A DNA stretch of 64,000 nt from Druceiella hillmani (taxonomy: Eukaryota; Arthropoda; Insecta; Lepidoptera; Hepialidae), in assembly GCA_039881145.1 (NCBI GenBank), contig JAYKKI010000006.1:10486501-10550500 (forward strand), given 5' to 3'. Shown here piece by piece: positions 12,263 through 25,243 of this stretch. Below the pieces are notes generated by a model. That model was not told the origin of the DNA, did no database searches, and was given only the letters and a program-made list of their open reading frames with translations. Position numbers and translations under genes: made by a program. How positions within the stretch are numbered: the first letter of the stretch is position 1; each line of letters opens with the position of its first letter.

Positions 12263-12784
12263 CATCAATGCAGTTGCGGTCTTTGTGAGATTCACTGATA
12301 TGGGTACTGGTTGTCATTACTATTTTGATTTGTTACAAATATCGCAGCGTCTGCGTGCGGCGTGTTTAGCTTCGGTTTAAGAATTTTTTTTAATAGTGTA
12401 CCGAGGATTTCATCCTTGTTTTCTATGTTAACAATAACGTTTATGTCAAAATATTTTCTTAACTATATGTTGTTCTATTGTTTTTTTTTTTAAATAGGCT
12501 TAATAATATAATTTTTTTTTAAATATTAAATTTTCTAAATAATATTAAATTTTCTTTAGATAAGGCTTCCTAATCTAATGAAAATGTTACGTTATTTGTC
12601 ATTAATAACTTCATTTAAAAAAGGTATGCCGATTGCTTTCTCGTCCTCTGCAAAATTACCGATTATAATTTCGTTGGGGCTATCAGGATATATACTGGTT
12701 AAATTAATTATATCATATTTATCATTTTCTAGATCTACAATATCTTGAATATCTAGAATCTTATTTCCTTTTTTATTATAATTT

Positions 12785-13345
12785 TTTTTATCTTACTCAA
12801 AGCATCTGCATTAGTTTTAGTTTTGCCTTTTTATATCATAATCGCTAAACTACAATCTCCACCAGGTAATTTTGAAATTTGGTTCTTTTAAACTATATAA
12901 CCATACAAATGGTTGCTTATCTGTGATAGCTATGAAACGTGAATTATATAAGCAAGGCCTGAAACATTTGGTGGCCCCAACAATTGCAAGTAATCCTTTT
13001 TCAGTAATGGTGTTTGGTCTTTGTGTTCGACAACATCCTCGAAGCATCCGCAATTGGATCATCGTTTTGAAATAAAATGGCTCCAAGCGCTGCCTCGCCA
13101 GCATCGGTTGTTATTGTAAATTCTTCATTCCAATCGGGATACTGAAGAACTGGTTCATTCATTAATTCCGATTAATAGGCCTCGAATGATTTTAGGAATT
13201 CGGGAGCAAAAATTACTTTTATTCCTTTTTTCAAACAACTAGTCATTTGTTTGCATGTATGAGCCATATTTTTCATGAATTTACGATGATATCCAACAAA
13301 GCCAAAGAAATATTCTATTGGATATTCTTAAAATTTTCTCAACTT
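12785..13345 (-). pseudogene. reverse transcriptase (C-term)/RNase H remnant, Ty3/gypsy type
   Basis: From about 13345 leftwards the minus strand reads FFGFVGYHRKF (the RT thumb FLGLVGYYRRFI-type motif), then PVLQYPDW. The RNase H start follows (TTDAGEAALGAIL-like), then EKGLLAIVGATKCFRPCLY, ITDKQPFVWL, and a broken NADALSRI-like segment near 12790. Stops and at least two frameshifts separate the pieces. The reading order and motifs are characteristic of gypsy Pol. The + strand open frame at 12872-13075 is its antisense shadow. Confidence 0.85.
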
Positions 13346-14607
13346 TTTCTTAATTATATTTTACTTCTAAGACAGTTATCTCGTCACCAATGAATAAAAC
13401 TTCTTAACATAAAAAACATCCCGTTTTTAATTTTAAAGTTTACTTCCCTCAACTCCACTTTTCCCTCCACAGGACCCCATAATTTTTCACTCAAAAGTTA
13501 TATTCAATAACAAACATGGCTTAGACTAAAGTCCTTACTAGGTAGACAGATAAAACAGGTTTGATAATTATTTTTTGCTCTTTAATGCAGTATTTTTAAA
13601 AGCGTTTTTTTAGTTTTTTAAACTATTAATTTATTTTAATTTTTTTAGTCTTATCATTTTATTTTAAGAGGGAATTTTTTATATTTTAGGTCTGGAAATG
13701 AATAAAAATTTCGTTATTTTTTGTCTTTTTATTTGTTTTAATATTAATTGTTTTTTTCTAATATTTAAGGCAATTTTCAGTTAAAGATATTTTAAAAAAG
13801 AAATTACTCGTTGGTTTAAGAAATTGTTTTCAAAAATAAGTTTTCTTATTTGATTTTAATTACAAATTTTCGTATAAAATCGAATAATTATAGGCACAAA
13901 ATATATCTTACAACATTATTAAAAATATGTGTTGAAAATAAATAATTTATTCAAACATATAGTTTTTCAGTTATTATTTATGAATTTTAATAACTCAAAA
14001 CGTAATTTTTATAGTTATTATAGTTATTTATAATTTATGCCACTTCTTAGATTCACGAAAACATGTGGTATCAATGAAGATTTAATTGAAATTGATCTAG
14101 TATCTTAGTTATAACTATAGACACGACACCCATACTCCAACTTGATCGTTTTTACATATTAATTAATGGAAGCTCTATCTGATCTTTAATTTCATTCAGG
14201 GTGAGTATAATTAAAAAGTCCTTGGGAACATTCATAAAATGTATACACCCAATATTGATTGTTCATACCAATGAGTCTATATAACCCGACAATTCAGCAA
14301 TCTGACACATTCAATAGTCTGACATTCTGCAAGCTGCCATTTTTACAGAATTTTGGTATGTATTTTTGATGTAACAATTCCAAAAAAATGCAAGGTAAAT
14401 CTTTAGAAGCAAAAAAAAACAAACGAAAATTGACAACTTACTTATGTAAAGTATTAATATAGATGGTCTTAAAATAATATAAAAATGATTATAAATAGCT
14501 TTAAAGTGATATGTTTTTTCATGTAATGTATAATATTTTACTAATAACTAATTCGTACATTACGTACAATATATTTTTGACGTTTTTTGACTGACTTTTG
14601 ACTTTTG
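13346..14607. other. AT-rich sequence, no gene seen
   Basis: The provirus RT motifs stop abruptly near 13345, and nothing to the right looks like the palm domain, Gag or an LTR. The stretch is T/A-rich with homopolymer runs. Confidence 0.45.
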
Positions 14608-14969
14608 AAATTATACCACTGGATAGCTAAAGGATCAAAGAATTCATTACGATAAGCGAGAACAGTGACGCATCGCGCGTGGTTGAGGGGAAAGCGCCGC
14701 CATTTTGAAGTTATTTTGCTGCCTATCGAGATTTGCAATTAGTATAACTTTTGATTCGGAAAAGTTACGATGTTCGTTTAAGTTTTAATCGTCAGCTGTC
14801 ATCAAAATCTATCGATTGTATAAAAAATTGTTTAAAGTAGTGACAGTGAATATAATAAAGTGTTAGTAAAAAAATATTGTCAAAAATATTTTATTTAAAA
14901 AATATAACCGGTTACATAGACGTATTCACGTACAACACACGGCCGTGTCCATGACACAGCCACACCCCA
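14608..14969 (+). mobile_element. unclassified transposon family, internally deleted copy
   Basis: Starts attataccactggatagcta and ends near cagccacacccca. It aligns end to end with 37143-37832 except that about 330 internal bases carrying that copy's open frame are missing. The left block, the cgtcagctgtc block and the last 60 bases are strongly conserved. A short imperfect hairpin (ggccgtgtccatgacacagcc-type) lies about 8 bases from the right end. I see no terminal inverted repeats. A 3' hairpin without TIRs would fit a Helitron/Helentron, but the CTRR end is absent, so the class is open. Confidence 0.7.
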
Positions 14970-16300
14970 ATTTTTTTTTCTTTTTTGTTTAACAAGTCAC
15001 GACATAATACACATTTAGGTAGTAATTGCCCATACTTTTAAAAGACTACAGCCAACTAACTCTTAGACGTGTTCGCATCAGTATCCATGCATCTGTCAAT
15101 TGTTCCAAAAATCAGAGTAAATTGATGTTTTTTAATGATGTAATAGCTTCAAAAAAAATTCACGTTTCTAGGTTTCCGTATTTATAGTATTGACATTTTA
15201 ATACAACAATCATAGACATTCACTTTTTACTCCAGTTTTTTACAAAATTGACATATTTGCACTATGTTTAAAAATAATTTTATGACCACTAAAACTGCTC
15301 TGATTATAACTTAGATAATACTGTAGTTGAATGTTATTTTATTATTTTTTGAATATCGCATTTTAGCGACAAGATAGATATACTTGATAGCAAAGGTAAG
15401 TGTAAAAATAACAAGTTTCACTAAAAATGTCTGCTTCCATCTGTCAGCGAAAAAAATTAAAAGGACATTTTCAAACCTTTTCAACTGTACTCCATTCGCT
15501 TAGACAGAAACTTCAAGCATAAATTTCAAGAATAATTATGTTTTTAAACCATAAATAAATAAAAAAATATGTTCTTATATCTAATACACAAAACAAAAAT
15601 ATATCAACCATATTGGCGTCACAGATCAAATATTGACGTCACGCCAATTGCTAGTGACATCTTGTTGACATATTAACACACGGGTGACATTGTAACGACA
15701 TTGCTTAAATACGCTACTATTAGCTTATTGGGCCAAACATTGTCTACGTACAGGTGTTCTATAATACGCAGGTATTATAGAACACGCTGCTTTTTTTACT
15801 TTTTTTGTCAAACATTAATGTACACATGTCCATAATGTAATTCAGGGTAACATGGCCAGTCAGATAAGTCGGCCAATCGAAATATATCGATGGTTTTTTA
15901 CTTCTAAGTTAATATTCATTTAGAAAATATCTAGTTAATACTGGTAAATGACAGCTATTAGCATATGCCAGCTACTGCAAACGTTTCTTCTAAGATAAAT
16001 AATAGAGAAAGCATATTTTTACTCAAAAGTTTAAACTGACCCCAGATTTTTTTTAAATTTAATTTGCTTAAAGTGATTATTATGTATTACTTTGAGCAGA
16101 ATAAATAATCCAATAATCCAAAATGAACATTAGGCACTAACTCTTTCACCTCTTCACACATACGTCTAATATCATAACAGCTCAACAGAGTGAGAAAAAG
16201 AGCCAAACAAGCGGCTATGCTACTGATAACTTATTTTTATGTTACCTTTACATAAGATTGCCAAAAAAAATGTTTAATATTTAATTGATATTATAATTAG

Positions 16301-16301
<1 letters not shown>
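14970..16301. other. no gene seen; one short hairpin
   Basis: AT-rich unique sequence with no coding signal. A perfect 14-bp-arm hairpin occurs at 15754-15785 (4-base loop) and a short ttgacgtcac-type repeat near 15610-15650. Confidence 0.5.
15754..15785. repeat. 14-bp-arm hairpin
   Basis: Arms 15754-15767 and 15772-15785 are exact reverse complements around the loop gcag. Confidence 0.75.
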
Positions 16302-16357
<56 letters not shown>

Positions 16358-16362
16358 TATTA
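16302..16362. repeat. TA microsatellite
   Basis: Alternating TA with a single C interruption. Confidence 0.95.
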
Positions 16363-17820
16363 TAAGTAATTATTTTTATAGTTACGAAGGTTTTATTTCG
16401 AGAGATAATTAAATATAGGCTGAATAACAATTAGTCACCTCTTATTTTTATGTATTCTTTTATTTTAAGCCCCAATAGTGAATTCTTAAAAATATGGCCA
16501 TATTACCCTGAATAATTCTAACTCGTGTACAAATAAACAAGCGCTGGCCTTATTAGACAAATACTGGAGAAAATACAAATTTGCTTCGGAATAGTGTATT
16601 TTTGTCAAGTTAACGTGCAAAATATGTTCCGTTTCGGACGCTTATATCTATAAAATTGATAACTGTAGAACAATAAAAATTATGTCGTTAATAAAATATA
16701 TAGTTCAATTTGTACTCAAATGAAATATCCACGTTTTAACTCTTGAATACCATATTACCACAAAAGTTAATCAAAATTTCACACGACTTTTTATTCTCGT
16801 GTCAAAGAAACAAACTAAAAATTGAAAAAAAACCAACACCAATTATGCGATATTGTTCACACTATGTTCTACATATTACAAAGGAAAAAATAATTTACAT
16901 CTATAATATTAACATTGTGATTTTCTTTTTTTCCTCTTTTTAAATATTACGCTGAATTATGCAAGACGTGTATTCTGATGTTGCGTATCAGGGAAATATT
17001 TTGCTTCAGCATTTTAGTTTAAAAAAAAATAAAATGGCGGAGATAAGGATTTTTAAAAACTTTTTTTATTTTAAAAATTGAAACGCAACATTAACAAAAT
17101 TGTGTTTTTTTCTGTGTAGCCTAGCATCTTTCCAATACAAGAGTCAAAGGAATCGGTCATAACTTTCCATATAGTGTATTGGGCAAGAATGGACAATCAT
17201 CCTCCGAGCATTGGTTCAGCATGTAACAACCACTATCGTAAGTTACTAATATGTGTATCTGCACACGATTTGTCGTGGATTTTTTTGGTACTTAACGTAT
17301 AAGCGGGATCCATCTATAATTATTTATTTCTTTGTTTCCGTGGATTTAAATCAAAAGATAAATATTTTTTTTATTTATTTCATATGCATCATTTTCTCTT
17401 TTAGATGTGAATTAATTACGATGAATCTGTAAAACTTAGTCTTAGACTTGTTTATTTAAATTTATAAAAGTTAACTCTGCTACCAACATATTTCTGTAAA
17501 ATTAAATTATTTTAATGATTTTTCGCTAAAATGTTTAACGTTTTGAGATAATGCGCCATAACCTCAAAACACGCATACTTCCTAAATTTAAGTGTGTTTT
17601 TAGCAGTGCACCATAGTGTTCAATGCAATCGAGATAGAGAGCCCACGAGTGTTTCAGTGTTTGTATACGAGTAACTCTCTTCCAATTACAAAGCTATTAT
17701 ACTAATTTTACATATTAGTTTTATAGACGCGAAGAAGATACAGGGCATGTATCTTTGTTACGTGGACTCAAGAAAATTTACAAAACATGATGAATAATAT
17801 CAAATCTAAAAACATGTCCA
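16363..17820. other. no gene seen
   Basis: AT-rich sequence with short open frames only; no domain or strong repeat recognised. Confidence 0.45.
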
Positions 17821-17828
17821 TTCGCCAA

Positions 17829-18170
17829 GAATGGATACTTACCGATCGTAAACCCACTAATACACGCAAAGCGACGTTGCGCCAAACAACAAGCGGCGCG
17901 CCTTCAGCAGCTTGTCAATGGGGAAACCTGGAAGCGAATAATGATTTAAAATTCATTATGGCCCCATCGTGTTTAATAGGGGAAAACACGAGGATAGGCT
18001 AATAAAACAAATAAAAGTTATGAGAGAATTTGTTCTCCAGACCTTATATCTGTACCTACACATAATAAGAACACCATTGAATATCTTAAGGATATATTTA
18101 CAAAATATCACAGTTCGTGAACGGATACTTACTAGTCGTAAACTCACTAATACACGCATAGCGACGCCAC
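17829..18170. repeat. pair of diverged direct repeats about 290 bases apart
   Basis: About 50 bases at 17829-17880 (containing ggatacttaccgatcgtaaa) reappear with scattered changes at 18118-18170 (containing cactaatacacgca). The spacer is unique. They could be the ends of an unrecognised element or an old local duplication. The open frames across it carry no recognised domain. Confidence 0.6.
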
Positions 18171-18181
18171 TTGTTAATGTG

Positions 18182-19744
18182 TTGCAACTCTAAAGCCCGT
18201 GCGCCTAATATTGATCCTTTACATTATATTACAAGAAAATAAAAATATTTTTTTTGTATTTTTTCGGTAATCAGTTTTATTTTTCGTATTGTTAATGTTA
18301 CATTAATATAGAAAAGATAAATATTATAATTATACCAGTTTTAAATTGAATTTTATCTATTGACCAGGCCAGCTAACCAGAATGTTGTGTAAAATTATTG
18401 TATTTCCTATATACGGCTTTATCAAGCCAATAAAGAAAATCAATACCATCACTAGCTATATATGTGATGGCATTGATTTTCATCAGCCTAAAGGAATACA
18501 TAAAAGCCAAAAGGTTAGGATAATCGTAAGAAAAATACTTTTAGACTCGTGTAAATCTTTCGTAACATGAACTTAAATAAAACCAGAAAAGACTGAAATC
18601 TGCCCTCTCACCGTTCCTGTAAAAACAGATTTTAATTATAGGTGAGCCATACTAAAAAGTGTCAGGAAGACACTGAATAAATGTGTGAACAAAAACATGG
18701 TTACTAATTACTAAAAATCAGGAAAGACGCTAATTACTAAAAATACCATATTTTCTCTCGACTCTTCATTTCATGCCACGACATGTGCCATGTCATGTCA
18801 AACCCCAAACGAGTAGAAATTTATCAATTTCCCTTCAAAAGTTGACTGATGAAGTGTGAAAATCTCTAATTAACATTAAATTTATCTACGCAAACATTAT
18901 CTTCTAAAAGCTTTGATGCTGAAAAGGCTTTATAATTAAATTAAGTGTTAACAACAAATATGACAATCAGTAATTTTGGGCCCGCTTATTGTAAACTAAT
19001 ACTTTGTAGAATATAAATATGTTTTTCTAATGAATCGTGGCAAAATATATCAATAAGCTGACACTGTAGGGACGACAAATACCACATTTGCTGCTTTCAT
19101 TCTGTAATACTGCCTTATATCCATCTCTCGACTACCTCTCAAATAATCCAACCACAAGAAATAGTGTGAAGAGGAAGCATAGAGGTAAAGAATCTCAAAA
19201 TATATTTGAAATAGGCCAATATTTTTTATGTAGGCAAAATGTTTCTTTATGGCATGAATACTAGTAATAGGAAGTTAATTTTTTTATCAACTAGTTGACT
19301 AGCTCACTAATTTGGGATAAAAACGTATGCTTATATACGTCTTAGCATAGCATAAAACACTATTAGAAAAATGATATATTCGTAACTCCAGATTTCTAAC
19401 TTATTTTTTTAACGTTATTTAAAAAAAATCTGACTTCTTCTTTTTTCTAAACTATTCCACCAGTATTTTGATTAAGAAATTTGACGTGCGATTTTGCTCG
19501 TAAAATTAAACCCAAAAACTAGTAAATGAAAAGATATAATTTTTGGGTCTAATTAAAGAAATGATTAATATAAAATAAAAATTTTTGGAAATGTATTTTT
19601 TTTTAATTATATTTTTTTCAAAACTACGATCATCTTACTGATTAAAAATATGGCCGCCCTGAAAAAAAAATTTTAAACGTCTTAATGCCATTGTATTTTT
19701 TTTTTAAATGTTTTTCTCTTTGATTTATTTTCAATTCTTCCAAA
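18182..19744. other. no gene seen
   Basis: AT-rich unique sequence. A palindromic patch around 18440-18480 (ccatcacta...tgatgg) is the only structure noted. Confidence 0.45.
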
Positions 19745-20520
19745 CTACGACATCTTTGAGTACGTTAACCCCCTGTGATATCCTCACATGGAAAAGTCAA
19801 TGGGGTTGGGAAACCACGGAGATCAAACTCTGGGTCATCTAAAATCTGTCTATTTCCTGACAAATATTTCGTTTACTCGTAAATACATTCTTACGTTTAA
19901 AGTAGAGTGATAAAAAACATCATTATTTTGGAATATTATATTTCTGTACGTCTGTAAATCTACATTCTCTAGAAACTCAGTTAGGTTTTCTCTTAAAAAT
20001 TCTATGCAAGACTTCCCGTTCAAACCATTCACAATTCGAAAGGGGTCAGTTAGCTGCCTGTTTTGTAGCCAGAACCAAAGTTTGATACTATATTGACCAT
20101 AGAAATTCGTTCATTGATTTCGTAGCATTAATATACTCATGGCTTCTAATTACATTTACTGACAATATCGTGCTCTTCTGTCATAATTTTCAGATTCTTC
20201 AAACCTTCAAATCATATTTTAGTGACATGGTAAAAGTGATTACCTTCTCCCCGGAGTTTGCGATCTTTCTCATACTTTTAGAATACGGTTCGGTGGTCTA
20301 CAACTTTGGCACTTATCGATGAGTCTTTATTACAAACTCCGAAGGTTATACAGTGATCACGGAAATATTCGGGTTGAGGCCCATTTCGACGTTCTACATA
20401 TGTCCTGTAACGTCTAGCTGTTTTCGAGTTGTTCCATCTCGTATAACTGTAATAGTAATACATTTCTGCATAGTCTCTTGGTAAAATGCAATAACGACTT
20501 GCCCAGTTCGGGAAAAATAT
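19745..20520 (-). pseudogene. Tc1/mariner-superfamily (DUF4817-HTH type) transposase relic
   Basis: On the minus strand, frames at 20463-20278 resemble the N-terminal helix-turn-helix region of an insect transposable-element protein with a DUF4817 domain (tyrosine-rich start, RYRTYVERRNGPQPEYFRD). Frames at about 20060-19850 resemble its catalytic half (LNGKSCIEFLRENLTEFLENV, then a degraded FQHDGAPPH-like stretch, then LNVRMYL). A degraded PRSPDLTPLDFFLWG-like segment follows to about 19745. The part between the halves, including the first catalytic Asp, is shortened, and stops are frequent. It is an old dead copy. Confidence 0.65.
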
Positions 20521-22239
20521 GATGATTTTCCGTTCTAAATGAAAAATCGATAAGTTAAGCAGTTCGATAATCTATGAATCTTAACATGGTGTTCAATTTA
20601 TATAATAATACTAGTCCAAACCGTAATACACTTCAAAGTACGGAAAAATCTGAAAAATCGTTAAAGAAATTAAACTACAAAAAATGCAGCGCAACCGTAA
20701 ACGCACGAGTCGGTAGACGAGTGAATAGCTTCTTCGGCTAGTTTGGCCGATACAAGTAATAATACTCTAAAAAGGAATTACCAATACCTCAAGTTGTTAC
20801 TCTTTGTAATAAATACAGCTCAAACTTCATTAATTTTTCTTAATTGTTACTCTTTGATTATTCACAAAACTAAAAACTTTCACTTGTTACATTTTGGGGT
20901 CATACATATAGAAAAAAAAACCAAGTCACTACACATAGAAAATATGTAAAATTTTCATTTAAAAAGCAGATAAAATAAGATTTTTGAACCAAGTCTGGAA
21001 AAAGTGATGAGAATTTTTTTTTAAATTGATGTCAAAAATTAAGTTCAAAATGTGGATTTTCGAATATCTCGTTCTTCTGTTAATATTATGGTACCATAAA
21101 ATACCATATCAAAACGCGTACAATTATTCATAGATATTACAAATAAACATTTTGCTCTCAATCTATAAGTCTGACAGAAACCCACAAAAAATAGAAAACT
21201 CAGAAACTACTAAAAGTCGCTGAACATCCATAAAGGTGTTTAGGGCAGGCCTTGATAATTTCAACCTTTGTGCTTTTGCTCGACACTATTTTTGGCTCAA
21301 TCTATGTATAATTTGTTACCAAAGCATCTTTAAACTAATAAAAATAAACAATTTCAATTAGATCATTTTTTAACTTGGTTTAATAATGGTCAATCCATTT
21401 ATTATCACATCATCAATGTAGCGAAGATAGCGAATTATTTGCATCTAATAAGCCTCTGAGCGGCCGAAGCAACCGATTATTAGTGTCTCAGGGCTGATGC
21501 TTTGCAGTGGCCCATATGTATGGCAAATTTAAGCTATTTTTTAAAAACCTTATTTTTTTTCTTTTAATATTGCGTCAATCAAAATTATAATCTCAAATAA
21601 AGAAGAGAACAAAGTACAATTGTTTCGAATAAATCCTCTAATCTTGCCACTTTTGAAGGATTTTGGCAAGGAATGAGTTGCAAAAAAACAATTTCATTAA
21701 AAAAATGTATGAAAGTAATCACATGTAACGTGGCTATAATGTAGCTGAAACTCGGATTTATTTTCTAGGTCTAATCTATATTCATACCAAATCATGGTAC
21801 TACATATTCCCATAATCTGAAATAAACTTGGCCCAAGTAGAAGTTTGACTTCAAAAATGGAACTACGTCCTTAATAACCACGACTAATAAGAGCTGCCTC
21901 TGCCCTATTTCATTGACATTGAATCAAGTTATTTGCCTCCATTTGAAAGCTAGGAAGACTTTAGTATCGGAGTGCAAATTAATTTGTATTGTGCAAGTTA
22001 TGCATTTATGTTTTTTTGGCATTGTAAAACAAAAGTGGTCGTGTTTGATAATTCTGTACTAGGGCGCGATATTGTCAGAAAAGGGTGTAGAATTGTTAAC
22101 AATAAAAATATAGTAATAACTTTCAAGATCTCAGTTGAAAAAGAAAAGAAAAAATCACAGAATCCCGCAAATATGAATTTCGCATTTGAGGCTGTAAAAT
22201 AAAGGCATTTGCTAAAAATGTTAATATCCCATAATCTGC
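20521..22239. other. no gene seen
   Basis: AT-rich with short open frames of no recognisable family. The flanks on both sides are transposon debris. Confidence 0.45.
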
Positions 22240-22490
22240 AATTATGGATAAGTTAAAACAAGAAGAACGCCTGATGATACAGGGCAAAGTGGAAGGTATC
22301 AGACCACGTAGGAGAGCACGGGTAATATAGATAGATCAGTTCGAGAGAGCCATGAATGTTCCGCTACATGAGTGCACTCGGAGAACAGCTGATAGGGAGG
22401 AATGGAGAGATATACTATGGTACATAACTCATCTGCAAGTTACTTGACGTGATGACAATGATCACTCTGCCAAAAGTGTAACGACTGAAA
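22240..22490 (+). pseudogene. LINE reverse transcriptase C-terminal relic
   Basis: The + strand reads LMIQGKVEGIRPRRR, a stop, then an IDQFERAMN-like stretch and HECTRRTADREEWRD. This matches the tail of arthropod non-LTR retrotransposon ORF2 proteins (KVEGKRSRGRPRxxW ... LhxCxRxAxDRxxWR), which lies close to the 3' end of such elements. At least two in-frame stops are present. The clade is not resolved. Confidence 0.6.
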
Positions 22491-22649
22491 AGAAGAAAAC
22501 AAGAAGATAAATGTAATCTACCTATGGACAAGAAAACAATTTACTAAAAAGAAGAAAAATACTGGAAAATTATTCGAACATATCACTATAATAATAAAGT
22601 GTTCTTTGGGATAACTCAACATTAATAGCACAAATTTACTTTAACTCTA

Positions 22650-23650
22650 CAAAAAACATGAAAGATACATTTTCATCAGACAAAGAAATGGCTAGGACAT
22701 ATTGGGTGTATTATTTTTGAAACAGAACCCCGGAATATGTTTAAGACTTTTAAAGCCCACTAGCATAAACAGATTGTTAGGATTAAATTAATCAGAAATA
22801 AAGATTTTCTTCAACTATTTGGAGGCACTGGTGGAAAAGCAATAGTTTTCATCAAACCACATATTTATTGTCGATAATAAAACGCAAACGGCGGGCCAAA
22901 GGTCTTGTAAAATTTATGCCAAGACAAGAATAAAGCAAGTTGGAATGTTAATCAGTGGAAAACGAGGTAAAAATATAATGTAATCTGTGCTTTTAAATGC
23001 GTGCTTTCATGGTACTTCTACATCAAAATCATCCATGAAAAAAGAACACGTAGGATTTTTTAGCCTCAGTCTTCAACAGAGCATACGTATGAGTAGCCAA
23101 AACGAAGCAGAAGGAATTCGAAGTCACTGGCTTGTACCCACTGATGCCACATATTTTCGACGGTGAAACTCTAACATCAGATCCTATAGTCGAAAAACTT
23201 ACAACTTGCAGACATACCAATCAACGCGAGGGTTCACATCCCTTACGTTGATTGATTTGTGAATCATAGATTTTTCATCAATAGAAGGTTACCGGCTAAT
23301 TAGAATTGGTTCATATCAAGTATTACACCGTCCATTTTGTTTCAATCATCATAAAATGATGATCCTAAATCGAGCACTTCGATGGTAGTTACTAATCAGC
23401 TCTCAATTTATATTAAGCTCAAACCAAAAACTGCAAGGCATGTTTTGGAAGAGTTGAGCCATGTGCTACAAAAAATGATATAAAAAAGACTTGTGAATAA
23501 ACTGTCCCCCACCTATTTTAACAGCAATACTCTTAAAAGAGCAATTAGAAGAAAGTAAAAAGATAAAAGTTGAAAGAGAATAAGAAACCCGAAGAAAGGA
23601 GCATAAGCAAAAATGTCACAAAAAAAATGTTGCTAAATAAATGAGGACGA
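22650..23650 (+). pseudogene. pogo-like transposase relic with the catalytic core deleted
   Basis: Three segments in family order are visible in shifting frames. About 22670-22850 is CENP-B/HTH-like (SSDKEMARTYW ... TSINRLLGLN). About 22856-22985 carries IFIVDN, where the first catalytic Asp of the VDET motif would sit (codon 22873-22875), followed by KQVGMLISGKRG, as in pogo/Tigger transposases. About 23090-23215 reads FEVTGLYPL and IFDGETLTSD, the region after the catalytic core. The second and third catalytic Asp residues should lie between the last two, but only about 100 bases remain there, so the core is deleted. The tail near 23518-23640 (ILTAILLKEQLEESKK, then a Lys/Arg-rich run) is the typical pogo C-terminus. 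Many stops. Confidence 0.75.
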
Positions 23651-23701
23651 TGTGTCCCTGTCTAATTTATGCAACAACAACGAAAATGATGATAGGGAGA
23701 A

Positions 23702-23800
23702 AAAGTCTTCAAAATTTATGCTAAATAAAAAGGGTTCAGCATAAATTTTGAAGACTTTCTCAAAATGTACGCTGAACACTTTTTATTCAGCATAAGGTCA
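23702..23800. repeat. compound inverted repeat beside the pogo relic
   Basis: Arms 23702-23722 and 23738-23758 are exact 21-bp reverse complements. Overlapping them, a second pair (about 23721-23741 with 23771-23796, gctgaataaaaag-type) also pairs. It lies just past the transposase tail, so it may be remains of the element's terminal repeats. Confidence 0.7.
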
Positions 23801-25243
23801 TGTAGACCAAGTCAAGTATTAACTAAAAAACAATCACAGCTTTTCGCACAATTCAAATGTCGTTTCTGTTCTCGAAAACCATCTGATAGGGTCCTATCAC
23901 TGCTGAACATAAACCACTAATTTTAACTCCATAAATATGTTTGGATTTACTCCAAGAAAGTAATCTTGCTATCAATTTCCTAGCATAATTTACATTATTT
24001 TTAACCATCGATGGCATAAAAAAATGTGCGGTGTGGGAACCTCCGTCAGGAACGAAGTTCCTTACATTATTTTTCAACTCTACACATGATTTAATATGTA
24101 AATTTCTATTGATTATATTAGTGTACTCGTATTTTTGTCACGCCAAAAAGCGCAGCCCTCTTTTATTCAACTCTCTGTCTCTTTCTCTCTCTCATTTGTA
24201 TATTTTATGTTATTTTTTTATCATTTTTTCAAAGCAAAAATGTAAAGGATTTAAATCAATAAATTAAATTTCATATGTTAGGAAAAATAGTCAGTTATTA
24301 AAAAAATTTAATATAAAATAGTGAATTATAAATTACATATGAAAAAATTGTAAATAAGAAAAGAAACAATAAGAAAGTACATAAAATTAATAAATTACAA
24401 TAAATTGCCAGCATATTAATTTATCTTCATTGTCAATTAAACTTTATTTAGATGGTTTGATGAAAAAAAAAATAAATTTTGAGTAAAGTTCACCTTATGT
24501 CCCCTAAGTACAATCTCCAAATAAATTTTCTGTTTTCGGAATTTTATGCATGTAGGACTAAAATTGTAAAAACAACAAGATTGTGAGGGACAGGAATAGA
24601 TGGATATGACGAATTTATAACTTTTATTCGACAAAGACAGCAAAAATTAAAAGTTATATTGCTTCATTTAAGGAAACGGCTTTAATAAGGCTGTTAGGCG
24701 GTTTTGTGCAGAAAAAGATCTTGATCCCCAACTTAGTAAGTTTTCTTTCAGAATTATCGGTTTTGAAAAACTGTCGATTGAATATAGATAATACTGCGTA
24801 TGCCAAATAAAAAAGTTTCAAAAATGGATGGATATATGGCAACCACCCATAATTCAGAAAGAACCCATAATTCTGAGGGACATAGAAACCTGTAAACTAT
24901 TTAGAAGATAAGGAAATGAAATGTGTGATAAAACGATAAAACAGAAACATGAGAAATATTTCTTACAATTCGAAAAGGTTAGTGTACTTTTCGAGAATGA
25001 CGATTTAGGTTATGATAATCTAAACAATTAATATGTCGCATGTAAAGAAAATGAATATGAGAATAAATCAATTTTATATTTAAAGAAGCAATGAACCTAT
25101 GAGAAATGCCTATAATTTGGAAATAACAATAACATTCTCGCAGAATTACACCTGAAAACACAAAATAAGACCGAAAAATATTTTTAAGAAGAAACAGGGA
25201 AACAAGAAAAAATCAATCGGGTTGTAAAACCTAAATTTCCATG
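23801..25243. other. no gene seen
   Basis: AT-rich sequence with short frames on both strands; a CT-rich patch lies near 24165-24195. No recognised domain. Confidence 0.45.

Larger units (their letters stand above)
9509..13345 (-). mobile_element. decayed Ty3/gypsy errantivirus-like provirus
   Basis: Reading leftwards on the minus strand, the order is: end of reverse transcriptase with RNase H (13345-12785), an integrase remnant (about 11830-11290), an Env remnant ending at 9715, a purine-rich tract, then an AGTTA...TAACT LTR-like end. This is the order of insect errantiviruses (gypsy group). Every coding region is broken by stops and frameshifts. Gag, protease, the first part of RT and the 5' LTR are missing, and a minisatellite (12001-12262) sits in the integrase region. 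The copy is an old relic and cannot be functional as it stands. Confidence 0.75.

Noticed and set aside
12004..12380. Open frames on both strands rich in Leu/Ser or Ile/Asn
   Set aside because: By-product of the 68-bp minisatellite; no domain.
12872..13075. + strand open frame of 67 codons
   Set aside because: Antisense to the clearly recognisable RNase H remnant on the minus strand.
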